Assembly: GCA_036265325.1 (NCBI GenBank)
Contig: DATAPH010000015.1
Span: 1 to 64,000 of the forward strand
Direction: 5' to 3'
DNA: 64,000 nt
Source: AC-51 sp036265325
Lineage (GTDB): Bacteria > Actinomycetota > UBA4738 > HRBIN12
A program made the translations under genes and the position numbers. The notes beneath the pieces are model-generated. The model saw only the letters and a list, made by a program, of their open reading frames with translations, was not told the origin of the DNA and did not search any database. This document shows positions 31,942 through 39,725 of the stretch, piece by piece (the first letter of the stretch is position 1; the number at the start of each line of letters is the position of its first letter).

Positions 31942-32526
31942 ATGATCGAACTGGCAATCCTGGGGCTTCTAAAGGAGCGGCCGATGCACGGCTACCAGCT
32001 CAACCGCGAGCTCTCGGAGCAGCTCGGGGGCCTCTCGCGGGTGTCCTACGGATCTCTGTATCCGTCGCTCCGCCGGCTCGAGCGGCAGGGCGCGATCACC
32101 AGCGAGCCCGGCACCACTGGTGCTCGCCGCAAGACGGTCTACGCCATCACGTCCGAGGGCGAGCGGCTCTTCCTCGAGCTGTTGGAGGAGACCCCCCAGG
32201 AGAACCAGACCGAGGACGCCCGGTTCCGCGTGCGGCTGGCGTTCTTCCGGTACCTCCCGCCCGAGACGCGGGTGCGACTGCTCGAGCGGCGCCGGGCGGC
32301 GCTCGAGACAAGGCTCGCCGACTTCAAGGCGCACCTTCGCGACGCGGACACGACCGACGACTACCAGCGCGCACTCTTCGAGCACGCCCGCGCGGGGACG
32401 GAGTCGGACATCGCGTGGCTCACGGAGCTCATCCGGAGCGAACGACTGAAGTACGAGATCACCGCCCCTGTGGGGGAGCGGCGCCGCGCGAGCGCGACGC
32501 TGCGCAGGAAGGAGCACACATCATGA
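31942..32526 (+). CDS. PadR-family transcriptional regulator
   Basis: A 194-residue protein. The winged HTH occupies residues 1-85: 'IELAILGLLKERPMHGYQLNREL', 'RVSYGSLYPSLRRLERQGAI' and the wing 'RRKTVYAITSEGERL'. The C-terminal helical domain (about 95-185) is of the Vir/PadR-C type. The gene is fused in operon with ino1 (ATGA overlap). In mycobacteria a PadR-like gene likewise directly precedes ino1, which suggests it controls inositol synthesis. The ATG at 31942 begins the HTH; longer frames are not conserved. Confidence 0.93.
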   Translation: MIELAILGLLKERPMHGYQLNRELSEQLGGLSRVSYGSLYPSLRRLERQGAITSEPGTTGARRKTVYAITSEGERLFLELLEETPQENQTEDARFRVRLAFFRYLPPETRVRLLERRRAALETRLADFKAHLRDADTTDDYQRALFEHARAGTESDIAWLTELIRSERLKYEITAPVGERRRASATLRRKEHTS

Positions 32527-33641
32527 GTGAGGTTCGCATCGCGATCGTGGGGCTGGGCAACTGCGCCTCGTCCCTCGTCCAGGGTCTGGAGTACTACAAG
32601 GATGCCGACCCGAACGAGAACGTCCCGGGCCTGATGCACGTCGAGCTCGGCGAGTACCACATCCGCGACATCCGGATCGTCGCGGCGTTCGACGTCGACG
32701 CGAACAAGGTGGGCAAGGACGTCGCCGAGGCGATCTTCACCGCGCCCAACAACACGATCCGATTCTCCGACGCGCCGCCGACCGGCGTGACGGTGCAGCG
32801 TGGCCAGACGTTCGACAGCCTCGGCACCTACTACCGAGACATGATCACGGAGTCCGCGCTCGAGCCGGTCGACGTCGCGCAGGTGCTGCGGGACACGCGT
32901 GCGGACGTCCTGATCTCGTATCTGCCGGTCGGGTCCGAGCAGGCGGACAAGCACTACGCGCAGTGCGCGATCGACGCGGGGGTGGCATTCGTGAACGCCC
33001 TGCCGGTGTTCATCGCGAGCGACCCGGTGTGGGCCAAGAAATTCGCCGATGCGAGCGTCCCGATCGTCGGCGACGACATCAAGTCCCAGGTCGGCGCGAC
33101 GATCACCCACCGCGTGCTCGCGAAGCTCTTCGAGGACCGCGGGGTCGAGCTCGACCGCACGTACCAGCTGAACTTCGGCGGCAACATGGACTTCATGAAC
33201 ATGCTCGAACGCGAGCGCCTCACCTCCAAGAAGATCTCGAAGACCAACTCGGTGCAGTCGCAGCTCGACGAGCCGCTCGCGAAGGAGAACATCCACATCG
33301 GTCCGAGCGACCACGTGCCGTGGCTCGAGGACCGCAAGTGGGCGATGATCCGCCTCGAGGGACGCAACTTCGGCGACGTGCCGCTGACCATCGAGATGAA
33401 GCTCGAGGTCTGGGACTCGCCGAACTCCGCCGGCGTGATCATCGACGCGCTGCGCTGCGCGAAGCTCGCGAAGGACCGCGGCATCGGCGGCCCGATCATC
33501 GGCCCGAGCGCCTACTTCATGAAGAGCCCGCCGGTGCAGTTCACCGACGATGAGGCCCGGCAGATGGTCGAGGAGTTCGCGACCGGCGACGCGCCGCTCG
33601 AGGTCGTCGACCGCGCGCCGCGCGCGAGCGTCCAGGCATAG
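32523..33641 (+). CDS. ino1: Inositol-3-phosphate synthase
   Basis: A 372-residue enzyme that converts glucose 6-phosphate to 1D-myo-inositol 3-phosphate with bound NAD. This is the first step to phosphatidylinositol and mycothiol in actinobacteria. The NAD loop is 'IAIVGLGNCASSLVQGL'. The active-site stretches 'VPIVGDDIKSQVGATITHRVL', 'QLNFGGNMDFMNM' and 'KTNSVQSQL' are all present. Length and motifs match the short bacterial form. It is translated from the PadR stop codon. Confidence 0.97.
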   Translation: MSEVRIAIVGLGNCASSLVQGLEYYKDADPNENVPGLMHVELGEYHIRDIRIVAAFDVDANKVGKDVAEAIFTAPNNTIRFSDAPPTGVTVQRGQTFDSLGTYYRDMITESALEPVDVAQVLRDTRADVLISYLPVGSEQADKHYAQCAIDAGVAFVNALPVFIASDPVWAKKFADASVPIVGDDIKSQVGATITHRVLAKLFEDRGVELDRTYQLNFGGNMDFMNMLERERLTSKKISKTNSVQSQLDEPLAKENIHIGPSDHVPWLEDRKWAMIRLEGRNFGDVPLTIEMKLEVWDSPNSAGVIIDALRCAKLAKDRGIGGPIIGPSAYFMKSPPVQFTDDEARQMVEEFATGDAPLEVVDRAPRASVQA

Positions 33642-33669
33642 CGGGAGAGAGGCGAACCGGACCACCAGA

Positions 33670-33683
33670 GGCCCGAACGGGCC
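33670..33683 (+). terminator. Short hairpin after ino1
   Basis: The 6-bp arms GGCCCG and CGGGCC are separated by AA, about 30 bases after the ino1 stop and ahead of the MFS promoter. There is no U-tract, and the 2-base loop is too small unless the stem frays. The terminator role is tentative. Confidence 0.3.
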
Positions 33684-33714
33684 GGCCCGCGGCTCGCCCG
33701 TATGCTCCCGGGCC

Positions 33715-35163
33715 ATGAGCGTGGCTTCCCAACCCGGCACGCTCACCCGGGTCCAGTCGGCGCTCCGCGCGCCCGACTTCCGAAAGCTCTTGTGGATCCG
33801 CTTGTGCGGGCAGGGCGGGGACGGCATCTTCCAGGCGGCGCTCGTCGCCTCGGTGGTGTTCAGCCCCGATCAGCAGAACACCGCGAAGGGCCTGCTCGCC
33901 GCGAGCGCGGTGACGATCCTGCCCTTCACGTTGCTCGGCCCGTTCGTCGGCGTGTTCATCGACCGGTGGCCGCGCCGGGCGATCCTGACGATCGCCCCGC
34001 TGTTGAAGGTCGCGTTCGTGCCGCTCGTGCTGTTCGATCCGCTCCAGTGGCCGGTGAAGATCTTCTTCTACGCCGGTGTGCTGGCCGTGCTGTCGATCAA
34101 CCGATTCCAGCTGGCCGCCGCATCGGCGGTCGTCCCGCGGTTGGTGCCCGCCGAGGACCTGCTGATCGCGAACTCGATCGCCACGGTGGGAGGCACGCTC
34201 GCGCTGCTGGTCGGGGTGTTCGTCGGGGGCCAGATCGACAACACCGTCGGGACCGTGAGCGTGATCTTGATCGCCGTCGTCGCGTGGCTGGTCGCATCGC
34301 TGATCGCGGGCCGGATCGGCTCGGACCTCGCGCCGATGACGGTGCAGGAGGCGCCTGAGTTGCTGCGCCACGCCCTGAAGCGAGTCGTCGTCGAAACGCG
34401 GGACGGCGCCTCGACGATGCTCCGCACGCCGCACGCGATCGGGCCGATCGCCTCGATCACCGTCGACCAGATCGGCCAGGGCGTGATGCTGACCCTCGCG
34501 CTCGTCGTGTTCCGCGAGCAGCTCGGTCAGGGCGTGGCGTCGTTCTCGAACGTGATCGGGGCCGGTGGGGTCGGCGTGCTGATCGGCATCGGAACGGCCG
34601 GATTCCTCGAGGAGCGGCTCACGAAGGAACGGATCGTCGCGCTCGGCTTCCTGGTCGGGGGGATCGTGCTGATCGGCGCGGCCGCCGCGATCGAAGGGCC
34701 GGTGATCCTGTTCGTCGCCGCCGTACTTGGGCTCACGTTCGCCTGGAAGAAGGTGTCGGTCGACACGATGGTGCAGGAGTCACTGCCTGACGGCTACCGA
34801 GGCCGCGTCTTCTCCGTCTACGACTTCTTCTACAACATGGCCCGGCTGGTGGCGGCGCTCGTGGCGGTCGCGTTGTTCCCGGTGCTCTCACCGGCGTCGA
34901 CGTTGATCGTGATCGGAGCGATCTTCCTCGCGTGGACGCCGGTGCTGCCCTGGTTGGTCTCGCGGCGGGCGCAGATCAACCTCAGGATGACCGACGCCGG
35001 GCTGCCGACCTCGCTGCAGTGGGGCGCGACGAACGAACCGGTCACGGTGCTCGAGGCGACCGAGCTTGGGTATCGCCTGGCGCTTGAGGACGGCAGCGTG
35101 ATCGACGTGCGTCCGGCGGTCGGCGCGCCGGGCTGGCGCGTGCTTCGCGAACGAGAGGGTTAG
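33715..35163 (+). CDS. MFS transporter (MFS_3-like)
   Basis: A 482-residue protein with 10-12 hydrophobic helices. It opens 'LRAPDFRKLLWIRLCGQGGDGIFQAALVASVVF', with the motif-A-like 'GVFIDRWPRRAILTIAPLLK' after helix 2, the usual layout of enterobactin-exporter-type MFS proteins. An unusual soluble tail (about 430-482) follows the last helix. The substrate is unknown. TATGCT lies 8 bases before the ATG. It is convergent with the frameshifted MFS gene. Confidence 0.9.
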   Translation: MSVASQPGTLTRVQSALRAPDFRKLLWIRLCGQGGDGIFQAALVASVVFSPDQQNTAKGLLAASAVTILPFTLLGPFVGVFIDRWPRRAILTIAPLLKVAFVPLVLFDPLQWPVKIFFYAGVLAVLSINRFQLAAASAVVPRLVPAEDLLIANSIATVGGTLALLVGVFVGGQIDNTVGTVSVILIAVVAWLVASLIAGRIGSDLAPMTVQEAPELLRHALKRVVVETRDGASTMLRTPHAIGPIASITVDQIGQGVMLTLALVVFREQLGQGVASFSNVIGAGGVGVLIGIGTAGFLEERLTKERIVALGFLVGGIVLIGAAAAIEGPVILFVAAVLGLTFAWKKVSVDTMVQESLPDGYRGRVFSVYDFFYNMARLVAALVAVALFPVLSPASTLIVIGAIFLAWTPVLPWLVSRRAQINLRMTDAGLPTSLQWGATNEPVTVLEATELGYRLALEDGSVIDVRPAVGAPGWRVLREREG

Positions 35164-36448
35164 CGCGCGGGGATCGCGGCGGCGCCCGGTGCCGGCTCCT
35201 GTTCCTCCGCCTCGGGCACCTCGACCGGTTCGTTCGTCCGGCGCTTCCGCATCACGAGGACGACCACGCCGATCGCCGCGGCAAGGGCGCCCATCAGCGC
35301 GAACTCGACGCGCGGGCCGAGGACCTGGCCCAGCCAGCCCGCGATCGGCGCGCCGATCGGGGTCGAGCCAGGAAGACGATCCCGTACAGCGCCATCACGC
35401 GGCCGCGCGCCTGGGGCACCGCGTTCAGCTGCAGCATCGTGTTGCCGTTGATCATGAACACCATCGCGGCGTACCCGAGCGGCATCATGGTGAGGTAGGC
35501 GATGCCGAGCGTCGGCGCCATCGCGACGAGCACCATCGAGCCGCCGACGAGCAGCGAGAACACGCCGAGCCGCCGCATGCCGGGGTGTTTGTTGCCGTGC
35601 GCGCTCGTCACTGCGCCGACCAACGAGCCGATCCCGGCCGCCGCCGACAACAGCCCGAACTCACGTGGACCGGCGTTGAACGAGACCTCGGCGAGCAGCG
35701 GCATCAACACCTGCCACTCGAAGACGAACGTGAACATGATGGCGAGCACGATCAACGGTCGACGAAGTTCGTCGGTGCGCCAGACGTACTTCAGGCCGGC
35801 GACCATGTGCCCCTTCTGGCGTGTGGAGCGGGGCTGGCGGTGGAACTCCGCAGGGCGCATCAAGATCAACGCGCCGAGCACGAACAGGTACGACACCGCG
35901 TCGAGACCGAAGCACCACGCCATCCCGGCGCCGGCGATCACCAATCCTGCGATGGCCGGCCCGATGACACGCGCGCCGGTGAACGCGGCGCTGTTCAAGC
36001 TGACGGCGTTCGTCAACGATCCCTCACCGACCATCTCGACGTAGAAGCTCTGCCGAGACGGGTTGTCGATCGCCGTGATGCAGCCGTAGACGACGGACAG
36101 CGCATACACCATCCACAGCGTGATCACGTCCGTGGCGACAAGGACCACGAGGCCGACGGACACCACGGCGAACAAGCTCTGCGTCGTGATCAGGATCTTG
36201 CGCTTGTCGAACCGGTCGGCGAGCACGCCACCCCACGCGCCGATCACCAGCATGGGCCCGAACTGGAGCGCCGCGTTGATGCCGAGCGCCGAACCGCTGC
36301 GGGTCAGTTGCCACACCAGCCAGCCGGTCGCCGTGAACGTCATCCACGTGCCGATCGCCGACACGAACTGCCCCATCAAGAACAGCCGGAAGTTGCGAGA
36401 GGCGCGCGCCGATGCGAACGTCTGCTTGAGGGCGCCGATCGGGCTCAT
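35160..36448 (-). pseudogene. MFS transporter gene with a single-base frameshift near its 3' end
   Basis: The frame from ATG 36448 encodes an MFS_3-type transporter: 'LFLMGQFVSAIGTWMTFTATGWLVWQLT', with motif A 'GVLADRFDKRKILITTQ'. At about 35366-35372 it leaves the conserved frame. The protein would continue 'GSTPIGAPIAGWLGQVLG' and end at TAA 35162-35160 if one G were restored after 'GIVFL'. As it stands, the last helix is replaced by an Arg/Ser-rich tail ending at 35294. It may be a real mutation or a sequencing or assembly error. Its start overlaps the MarR stop. Confidence 0.85.
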
Positions 36449-36894
36449 GCCTCACCACCGTCCTGGCCCAGCTTGTCCAAGATCTCGGCGGCCTCGCGTA
36501 ACGTCTCGCGCTCGCCGGGCTCCAGCGCCTTCAGTCGCTGCGTGAGGTACGCGTCGGTGCGCCGCCGGGCTGCGTGCAACAGCGCGGTTCCCGCCGGCGT
36601 GGTGTGCAACCACGTCACCCGTCCGTCGATCGGGTCGGGGAGGCGCTCGATCAGCCCGCGGTCGACAAGCTCACGGATCGTGCGGGTGATGGAGGGCTTC
36701 TGGACGTGCTCGAACCGCGCGAGCTGCCCAGCGGTCACCGGTCCGTGGCGCTCGATGCTTCGAAGGGCCGCATGCAACGTCGGTGTGATCTCGACGTCGG
36801 AGACGTGCCGCATACGGCGGGCAGCGCGCCAGACGGCGACGCGCAACTGCGCGGCGAGCTCGGCGGGCCGGATGTCGGGGGTGGTTCGATCCAT
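36445..36894 (-). CDS. MarR-family transcriptional regulator
   Basis: A 149-residue regulator: 'LHAALRSIERHGPVTAGQLARFEHVQKPSITRTIRELVDRGLIERLPDPIDGR' covers helices 2-4 and the wing 'RVTWLHTTPAG'. It is the first gene of an operon with the MFS transporter (ATGA overlap), a common drug-efflux arrangement. The ATG 36894 is chosen because the fold starts there; TACTAT lies 9 bases upstream, next to a large palindrome. Confidence 0.92.
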   Translation of the reverse strand: MDRTTPDIRPAELAAQLRVAVWRAARRMRHVSDVEITPTLHAALRSIERHGPVTAGQLARFEHVQKPSITRTIRELVDRGLIERLPDPIDGRVTWLHTTPAGTALLHAARRRTDAYLTQRLKALEPGERETLREAAEILDKLGQDGGEA

Positions 36895-36906
36895 GGGCCC
36901 ATGATA

Positions 36907-36934
36907 GTACGCAACACTAACTAGTGTCTCGTAC
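36907..36934 (-). promoter_or_regulatory. 28-bp MarR-type palindrome upstream of the marR-MFS operon
   Basis: The core arms ACACT (36914-36918) and AGTGT (36923-36927) around AACT extend outward to GTACG and CGTAC at 36907 and 36934. Ten of twelve positions per arm are symmetric. It sits just upstream of the leftward -10 TACTAT (36909-36904), so binding would block initiation. The regulator is inferred to be the adjacent MarR protein. Confidence 0.75.
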
Positions 36935-37013
36935 GATCTCTCTGCCTCCCTGGGGTGGCCGGGACCTGCGGCTATCGTGAGCGCGCCACGAGCCGAAAGG
37001 ACCTTCCCCGCGG

Positions 37014-37688
37014 ATGGCATCGAATGGGCACCACGCTGCTCCAACGTCGGGACAAAACCGGCGCACGGTGTTGATCGTCTTGGCGCTCGTGGTTGCGCTG
37101 CTCGTGTTCGGTGGCGGCTACGCGCTCGGCCACGGCAACGACGCACCGGTGGCGGCCGCATCCTCCGTCGTACCCAGCCCAACGGCCACCCACACGAGAC
37201 GGCCGAAGCCGACGCCATCGGACAGCCCGACGCTGAGCGCGACGCCCACCCAGACGCCGAGTCCCGATCCCACCGCGGAGCCGCAGAACGACACGCTCGC
37301 GGACGGCCGCTACTTCGTTCGGTTGAACGACCTCCAGGGGGGTGAGGCGGGGCCGCCGGCAGTGCAGTACGACCTGGCGTACTTCCTCACCGGCGCCGCG
37401 GCCGACCAAGCGGCGAAGGATCGAGGCCAGGAGACGCCGGTGCCCGACGGCTACTTCATCGTCAACGACAGTCACCGGATGCGGGTCGTGGCGCTCGCCG
37501 ATCCGTTCTCGGTGAAGTACATCCCCGAGGGGAACTGTTGCCAGCCGGTGAAGGCGCACAACGCCTCGTTCCTCGGCTGGCTCGGGCAGACGCAACAATC
37601 CGACTTCCCGCCGAAGGACACGTCGTGGTGGTGGATCACGATCGACGGCGGCCAGATCTCGAAGATCGAGCAGCAGTTCCTTCCGTGA
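37014..37688 (+). CDS. Membrane-anchored protein with Thr/Pro-rich linker and exported domain
   Basis: A 224-residue protein: a short cytosolic N-terminus, one helix (about 17-42), a Thr/Ser/Pro-rich linker (55-90) and a compact exported domain (95-224) beginning 'GRYFVRLNDLQGGEAGPPAVQYDLAYFLTG'. The domain resembles a recurrent actinobacterial family, with no function I can name. It has two adjacent Cys ('GNCCQPV') and a Trp-rich 'TSWWWITIDGGQI' end. An AAAGGA motif lies about 10 bases before the ATG. Confidence 0.75.
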   Translation: MASNGHHAAPTSGQNRRTVLIVLALVVALLVFGGGYALGHGNDAPVAAASSVVPSPTATHTRRPKPTPSDSPTLSATPTQTPSPDPTAEPQNDTLADGRYFVRLNDLQGGEAGPPAVQYDLAYFLTGAAADQAAKDRGQETPVPDGYFIVNDSHRMRVVALADPFSVKYIPEGNCCQPVKAHNASFLGWLGQTQQSDFPPKDTSWWWITIDGGQISKIEQQFLP

Positions 37689-37727
37689 GTCGTTGCATCG
37701 GCCCGGCGGTGGGCGCACGCTCCACGG

Positions 37728-37937
37728 ATGCCGCACGCCGATCATGAGCCAGGCACGCGCGAGGATTGCGACGACTGCAGGGCGCTCGCGTACGAGCCGG
37801 GGTGGTACAAGGCGCTCCGCGATGAACGCGTGCTGGGCAAGGACCCGAGCGTCGTCGCCGTCCCGGAACCCGACGACGCCGATGTCGACGTGGTCGTGAC
37901 CGAGACCTCGGACGAACCCGCGCGCCGTCGCCGCTGA
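37728..37937 (+). CDS. Small acidic protein (69 residues), function unknown
   Basis: A 69-residue frame with an N-terminal 'DCDDCRALAYEPGWYKALRDERVLGKDP' and an acidic tail ending in four Arg. The D-C-x-x-C-R pair could bind metal. It lies between the exported protein and the methyltransferase on the same strand. No ribosome site is evident; coding status is supported only by composition and context. Confidence 0.45.
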   Translation: MPHADHEPGTREDCDDCRALAYEPGWYKALRDERVLGKDPSVVAVPEPDDADVDVVVTETSDEPARRRR

Positions 37938-37965
37938 ACCGACGCCGCCGTAGGCTTGCGGCACC

Positions 37966-38700
37966 GTGCCGCACGACTGGGACGCCGCCACCTACGACCG
38001 GCTGCCGATCCCCATGACCGGATGGGGGCTCGAGGTGCTCGATCGCCTGCGCCTGCGCGGCGACGAGACGGTCCTGGACGCCGGCTGCGGAACCGGCCAA
38101 GTGACGCAGGCGCTTCGCGAGCGGCTTCCATGCGGCCACGTCATCGCGCTCGACGCGTCGCCCTCCATGATCGCCGTGGCGGTCGAGCGCCTCGGCGCCG
38201 ACCGGATCAAGTACGTGACGCACGACCTGGTCGATCCGATCCCGATCGATCCGGTTGACGCCATCCTGTCGACGGCGACCTTCCATTGGGTGCCCGACCA
38301 CGATCGGCTGTTCGCGAACCTCGCCGCCGTGCTTCGGCCTCGCGGACAGTTCGCGGCGCAGTGCGGCGGATGGGGGAACCTCGAGCGCGTCAACACGGCG
38401 GCCGAACGTGCGGCAGGTATCGACCTGCTCGCGACGAAGATCTACGCGACCCCCGAAGAAACGTGGACACGCATGGAGGCCGAGGGGTTCGTCGACATCG
38501 AGACGTGGTTGACCGAGGCGCCGGTCGAGCTTCCGCCAGGCGAGCTCGAGTCGTACCTGCGGACGGTGATCCTCAGCGGCGAGGTGGCCCGGCGCACGCC
38601 CGAAGACGCCGATGAGCTCGTGCATGCGGTGGCCGTCGAGCTCGGCGAGCCGGCGATCGACTACGTCCGGCTGAACATCCTTGCGCGCAAAGAAGCGTAG
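37966..38700 (+). CDS. SAM-dependent methyltransferase (trans-aconitate methyltransferase-like)
   Basis: A 244-residue class I methyltransferase. Motif I is 'VLDAGCGTGQVTQAL' and the acidic end of strand 2 'VIALDASPSMIAVA'. Motif IV is 'DAILSTATFHWVPDHDRLFANLAAVLRPRG', the H-W-V pattern of Tam-like enzymes. The methyl acceptor is unknown. The GTG start lies 9 bases after TAGGCT. Confidence 0.88.
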   Translation: MPHDWDAATYDRLPIPMTGWGLEVLDRLRLRGDETVLDAGCGTGQVTQALRERLPCGHVIALDASPSMIAVAVERLGADRIKYVTHDLVDPIPIDPVDAILSTATFHWVPDHDRLFANLAAVLRPRGQFAAQCGGWGNLERVNTAAERAAGIDLLATKIYATPEETWTRMEAEGFVDIETWLTEAPVELPPGELESYLRTVILSGEVARRTPEDADELVHAVAVELGEPAIDYVRLNILARKEA

Positions 38701-38714
38701 CCGCCAGCGCCGCC

Positions 38715-39290
38715 TTAGATGAACAGCGGGATCGCGGCCTCGCGCATCTCGCGGATCGCGGTCGCGGCGCCGATCGGCTCCTCGAGCCCGTCGAGCAGGT
38801 CCTCGCGCTTCAGCCCGAGCAGGTCCATCGTCATCTGGCACGGGATCAGCCTCACGCCGAGCTCCTGCGCGAGTCCGATCAGCTCGTCGGGCTTCGCGAC
38901 GTTCTGCTCGTCGGCGAGCTTCTTGAACATCGCCGGGCCAGCGCCCATGAACTGGTAGTGCGAGAGCTTCGCCTTCTGCGCGGAGCCGGGGTTCATCACC
39001 GACATCATCTTCTGCATCCAGTTGTCCCCGGTGATGCGGACGCCCGGCTTGACGATCGCGAACAGCCCCCAGAACGTGAAGAAGACGCTGGCCTCCATGC
39101 CGCTCGCCGCGGCGGTGGTCGCGAGGATGGTCGTCGGCCAGATACGGTCGAGCTGACCGCCCCAGGCGATGATCGTCATCTTGTTCTTCTTCTTGACCTG
39201 CTTCGCCTGCTCGGTCTCGAGAGCCTCGACACGCTGGAGCAGGTCGGCGAGCGTCCCCGCCTCTTCCACGCGGTCTTCGGTGATCGCCAT
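38715..39290 (-). CDS. DsrE/DsrF/DrsH-like sulfur-relay family protein
   Basis: A 191-residue protein. A coiled segment (10-35) precedes the DsrE-like Rossmann fold: 'MTIIAWGGQLDRIWPTTILATTAAASGMEASVFFTFWGL'. It has a conserved Cys in 'VRLIPCQMTMDLLGL', the usual persulfide carrier position, and ends 'GAATAIREMREAAIPLFI'. The family works with TusA in persulfide transfer. It follows tusA by 2 bases in one operon. The final acceptor is unknown. Confidence 0.9.
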   Translation of the reverse strand: MAITEDRVEEAGTLADLLQRVEALETEQAKQVKKKNKMTIIAWGGQLDRIWPTTILATTAAASGMEASVFFTFWGLFAIVKPGVRITGDNWMQKMMSVMNPGSAQKAKLSHYQFMGAGPAMFKKLADEQNVAKPDELIGLAQELGVRLIPCQMTMDLLGLKREDLLDGLEEPIGAATAIREMREAAIPLFI

Positions 39291-39292
39291 CG

Positions 39293-39529
39293 TCAGACCG
39301 CCCGGGTGACGAGGTAGCGGAACGAGCCGTCGGGCAGCGTCTCGGCGCTGTCGAGCACGTTGCCGGTGAGCTCCGCCCACGACGGGACGTCGGACTTGGA
39401 ACCGGGATCGGTCGCAAGGAGCTCGAAGGTGGCGCCCTGAGGCGCGTCCTTGATGGCCTTCGCGAGGCTCACGAGCGGTCCGGGGCACGACTGGCCCTTC
39501 GCGTCGACGGTGATGATGGTGGTGCTCAT
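39293..39529 (-). CDS. tusA: TusA-family sulfurtransferase
   Basis: A 78-residue sulfur carrier with the TusA signature C15-P-G-P18 in 'VDAKGQSCPGPLVSLAKAIK' and the 'FELLATDPGSKSDVPSW' strand. Cys15 carries the persulfide. It is the first gene of the tusA-dsrE operon. A GGAGG ribosome site lies 6 bases before the ATG. The operon is preceded by a short Cys-ending ORF with a nested hairpin. Confidence 0.93.
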   Translation of the reverse strand: MSTTIITVDAKGQSCPGPLVSLAKAIKDAPQGATFELLATDPGSKSDVPSWAELTGNVLDSAETLPDGSFRYLVTRAV

Positions 39530-39572
39530 AGGGAACCTCCGGAAAGGGTTGCAGGGGAACCGCGAAGAGATG

Positions 39573-39613
39573 GCGCGGGAAGAACCGCGCTGTTCCTTGT
39601 CGCTCAGGAACAG
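39573..39613 (-). promoter_or_regulatory. Tandem hairpins between the Cys-leader ORF and tusA
   Basis: In the leftward transcript, CTGTTCCT (39613-39606) pairs perfectly with AGGAACAG (39597-39590) around an 8-base loop. A second stem follows, GCGCGG with CCGCGC (39590-39573, 6-base loop). The first arm contains the final Cys and Ser codons and the first two bases of the stop reach of the leader ORF, so ribosome position would decide whether it folds. Attenuation is inferred. Confidence 0.6.
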
Positions 39614-39678
39614 CCGCAGAGGCGGTCGGGGATCATCGCCGCAACCGAGCCGGCTTCACGGGTGCACACCATTTGCAC
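39604..39678 (-). CDS. Candidate leaderless Cys-ending leader peptide of tusA-dsrE
   Basis: From GTG 39678 (or ATG 39672) a 24- (or 22-) codon frame contains 'VCTREAG' and ends RLCGCS-stop. Three of its Cys codons are TGC/TGC/TGT, two of them in the last four sense codons. TACATT ends 5 bases before the GTG, so translation would start at the mRNA end. In mycobacteria, leaderless short ORFs with terminal Cys codons sense cysteine supply ahead of sulfur genes; this has the same architecture. Too short for homology, so it is a hypothesis. Confidence 0.5.
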   Translation of the reverse strand: MQMVCTREAGSVAAMIPDRLCGCS

Positions 39679-39713
39679 CTGCAAATGTACCCCCGTGGTG
39701 CGTTGGCGGGCAA
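39670..39713 (-). promoter_or_regulatory. Promoter and palindromic operator of the tusA-dsrE operon
   Basis: Leftward TTGCCC (39713-39708), an 18-bp spacer and TACATT (39689-39684) form a promoter. A perfect palindrome, CATTTGCA (39670-39677), CC, TGCAAATG (39680-39687), overlaps the -10 and predicted start point. A repressor is implied; no candidate regulator gene adjoins, so its identity is open. Confidence 0.65.
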
Positions 39714-39725
39714 GGCTCGAGCCGA

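Noticed and set aside
37636..39417. A 593-codon minus-strand frame across the methyltransferase and DsrE genes
   Set aside because: Compositional shadow; it conflicts with intact methyltransferase and DsrE motifs.
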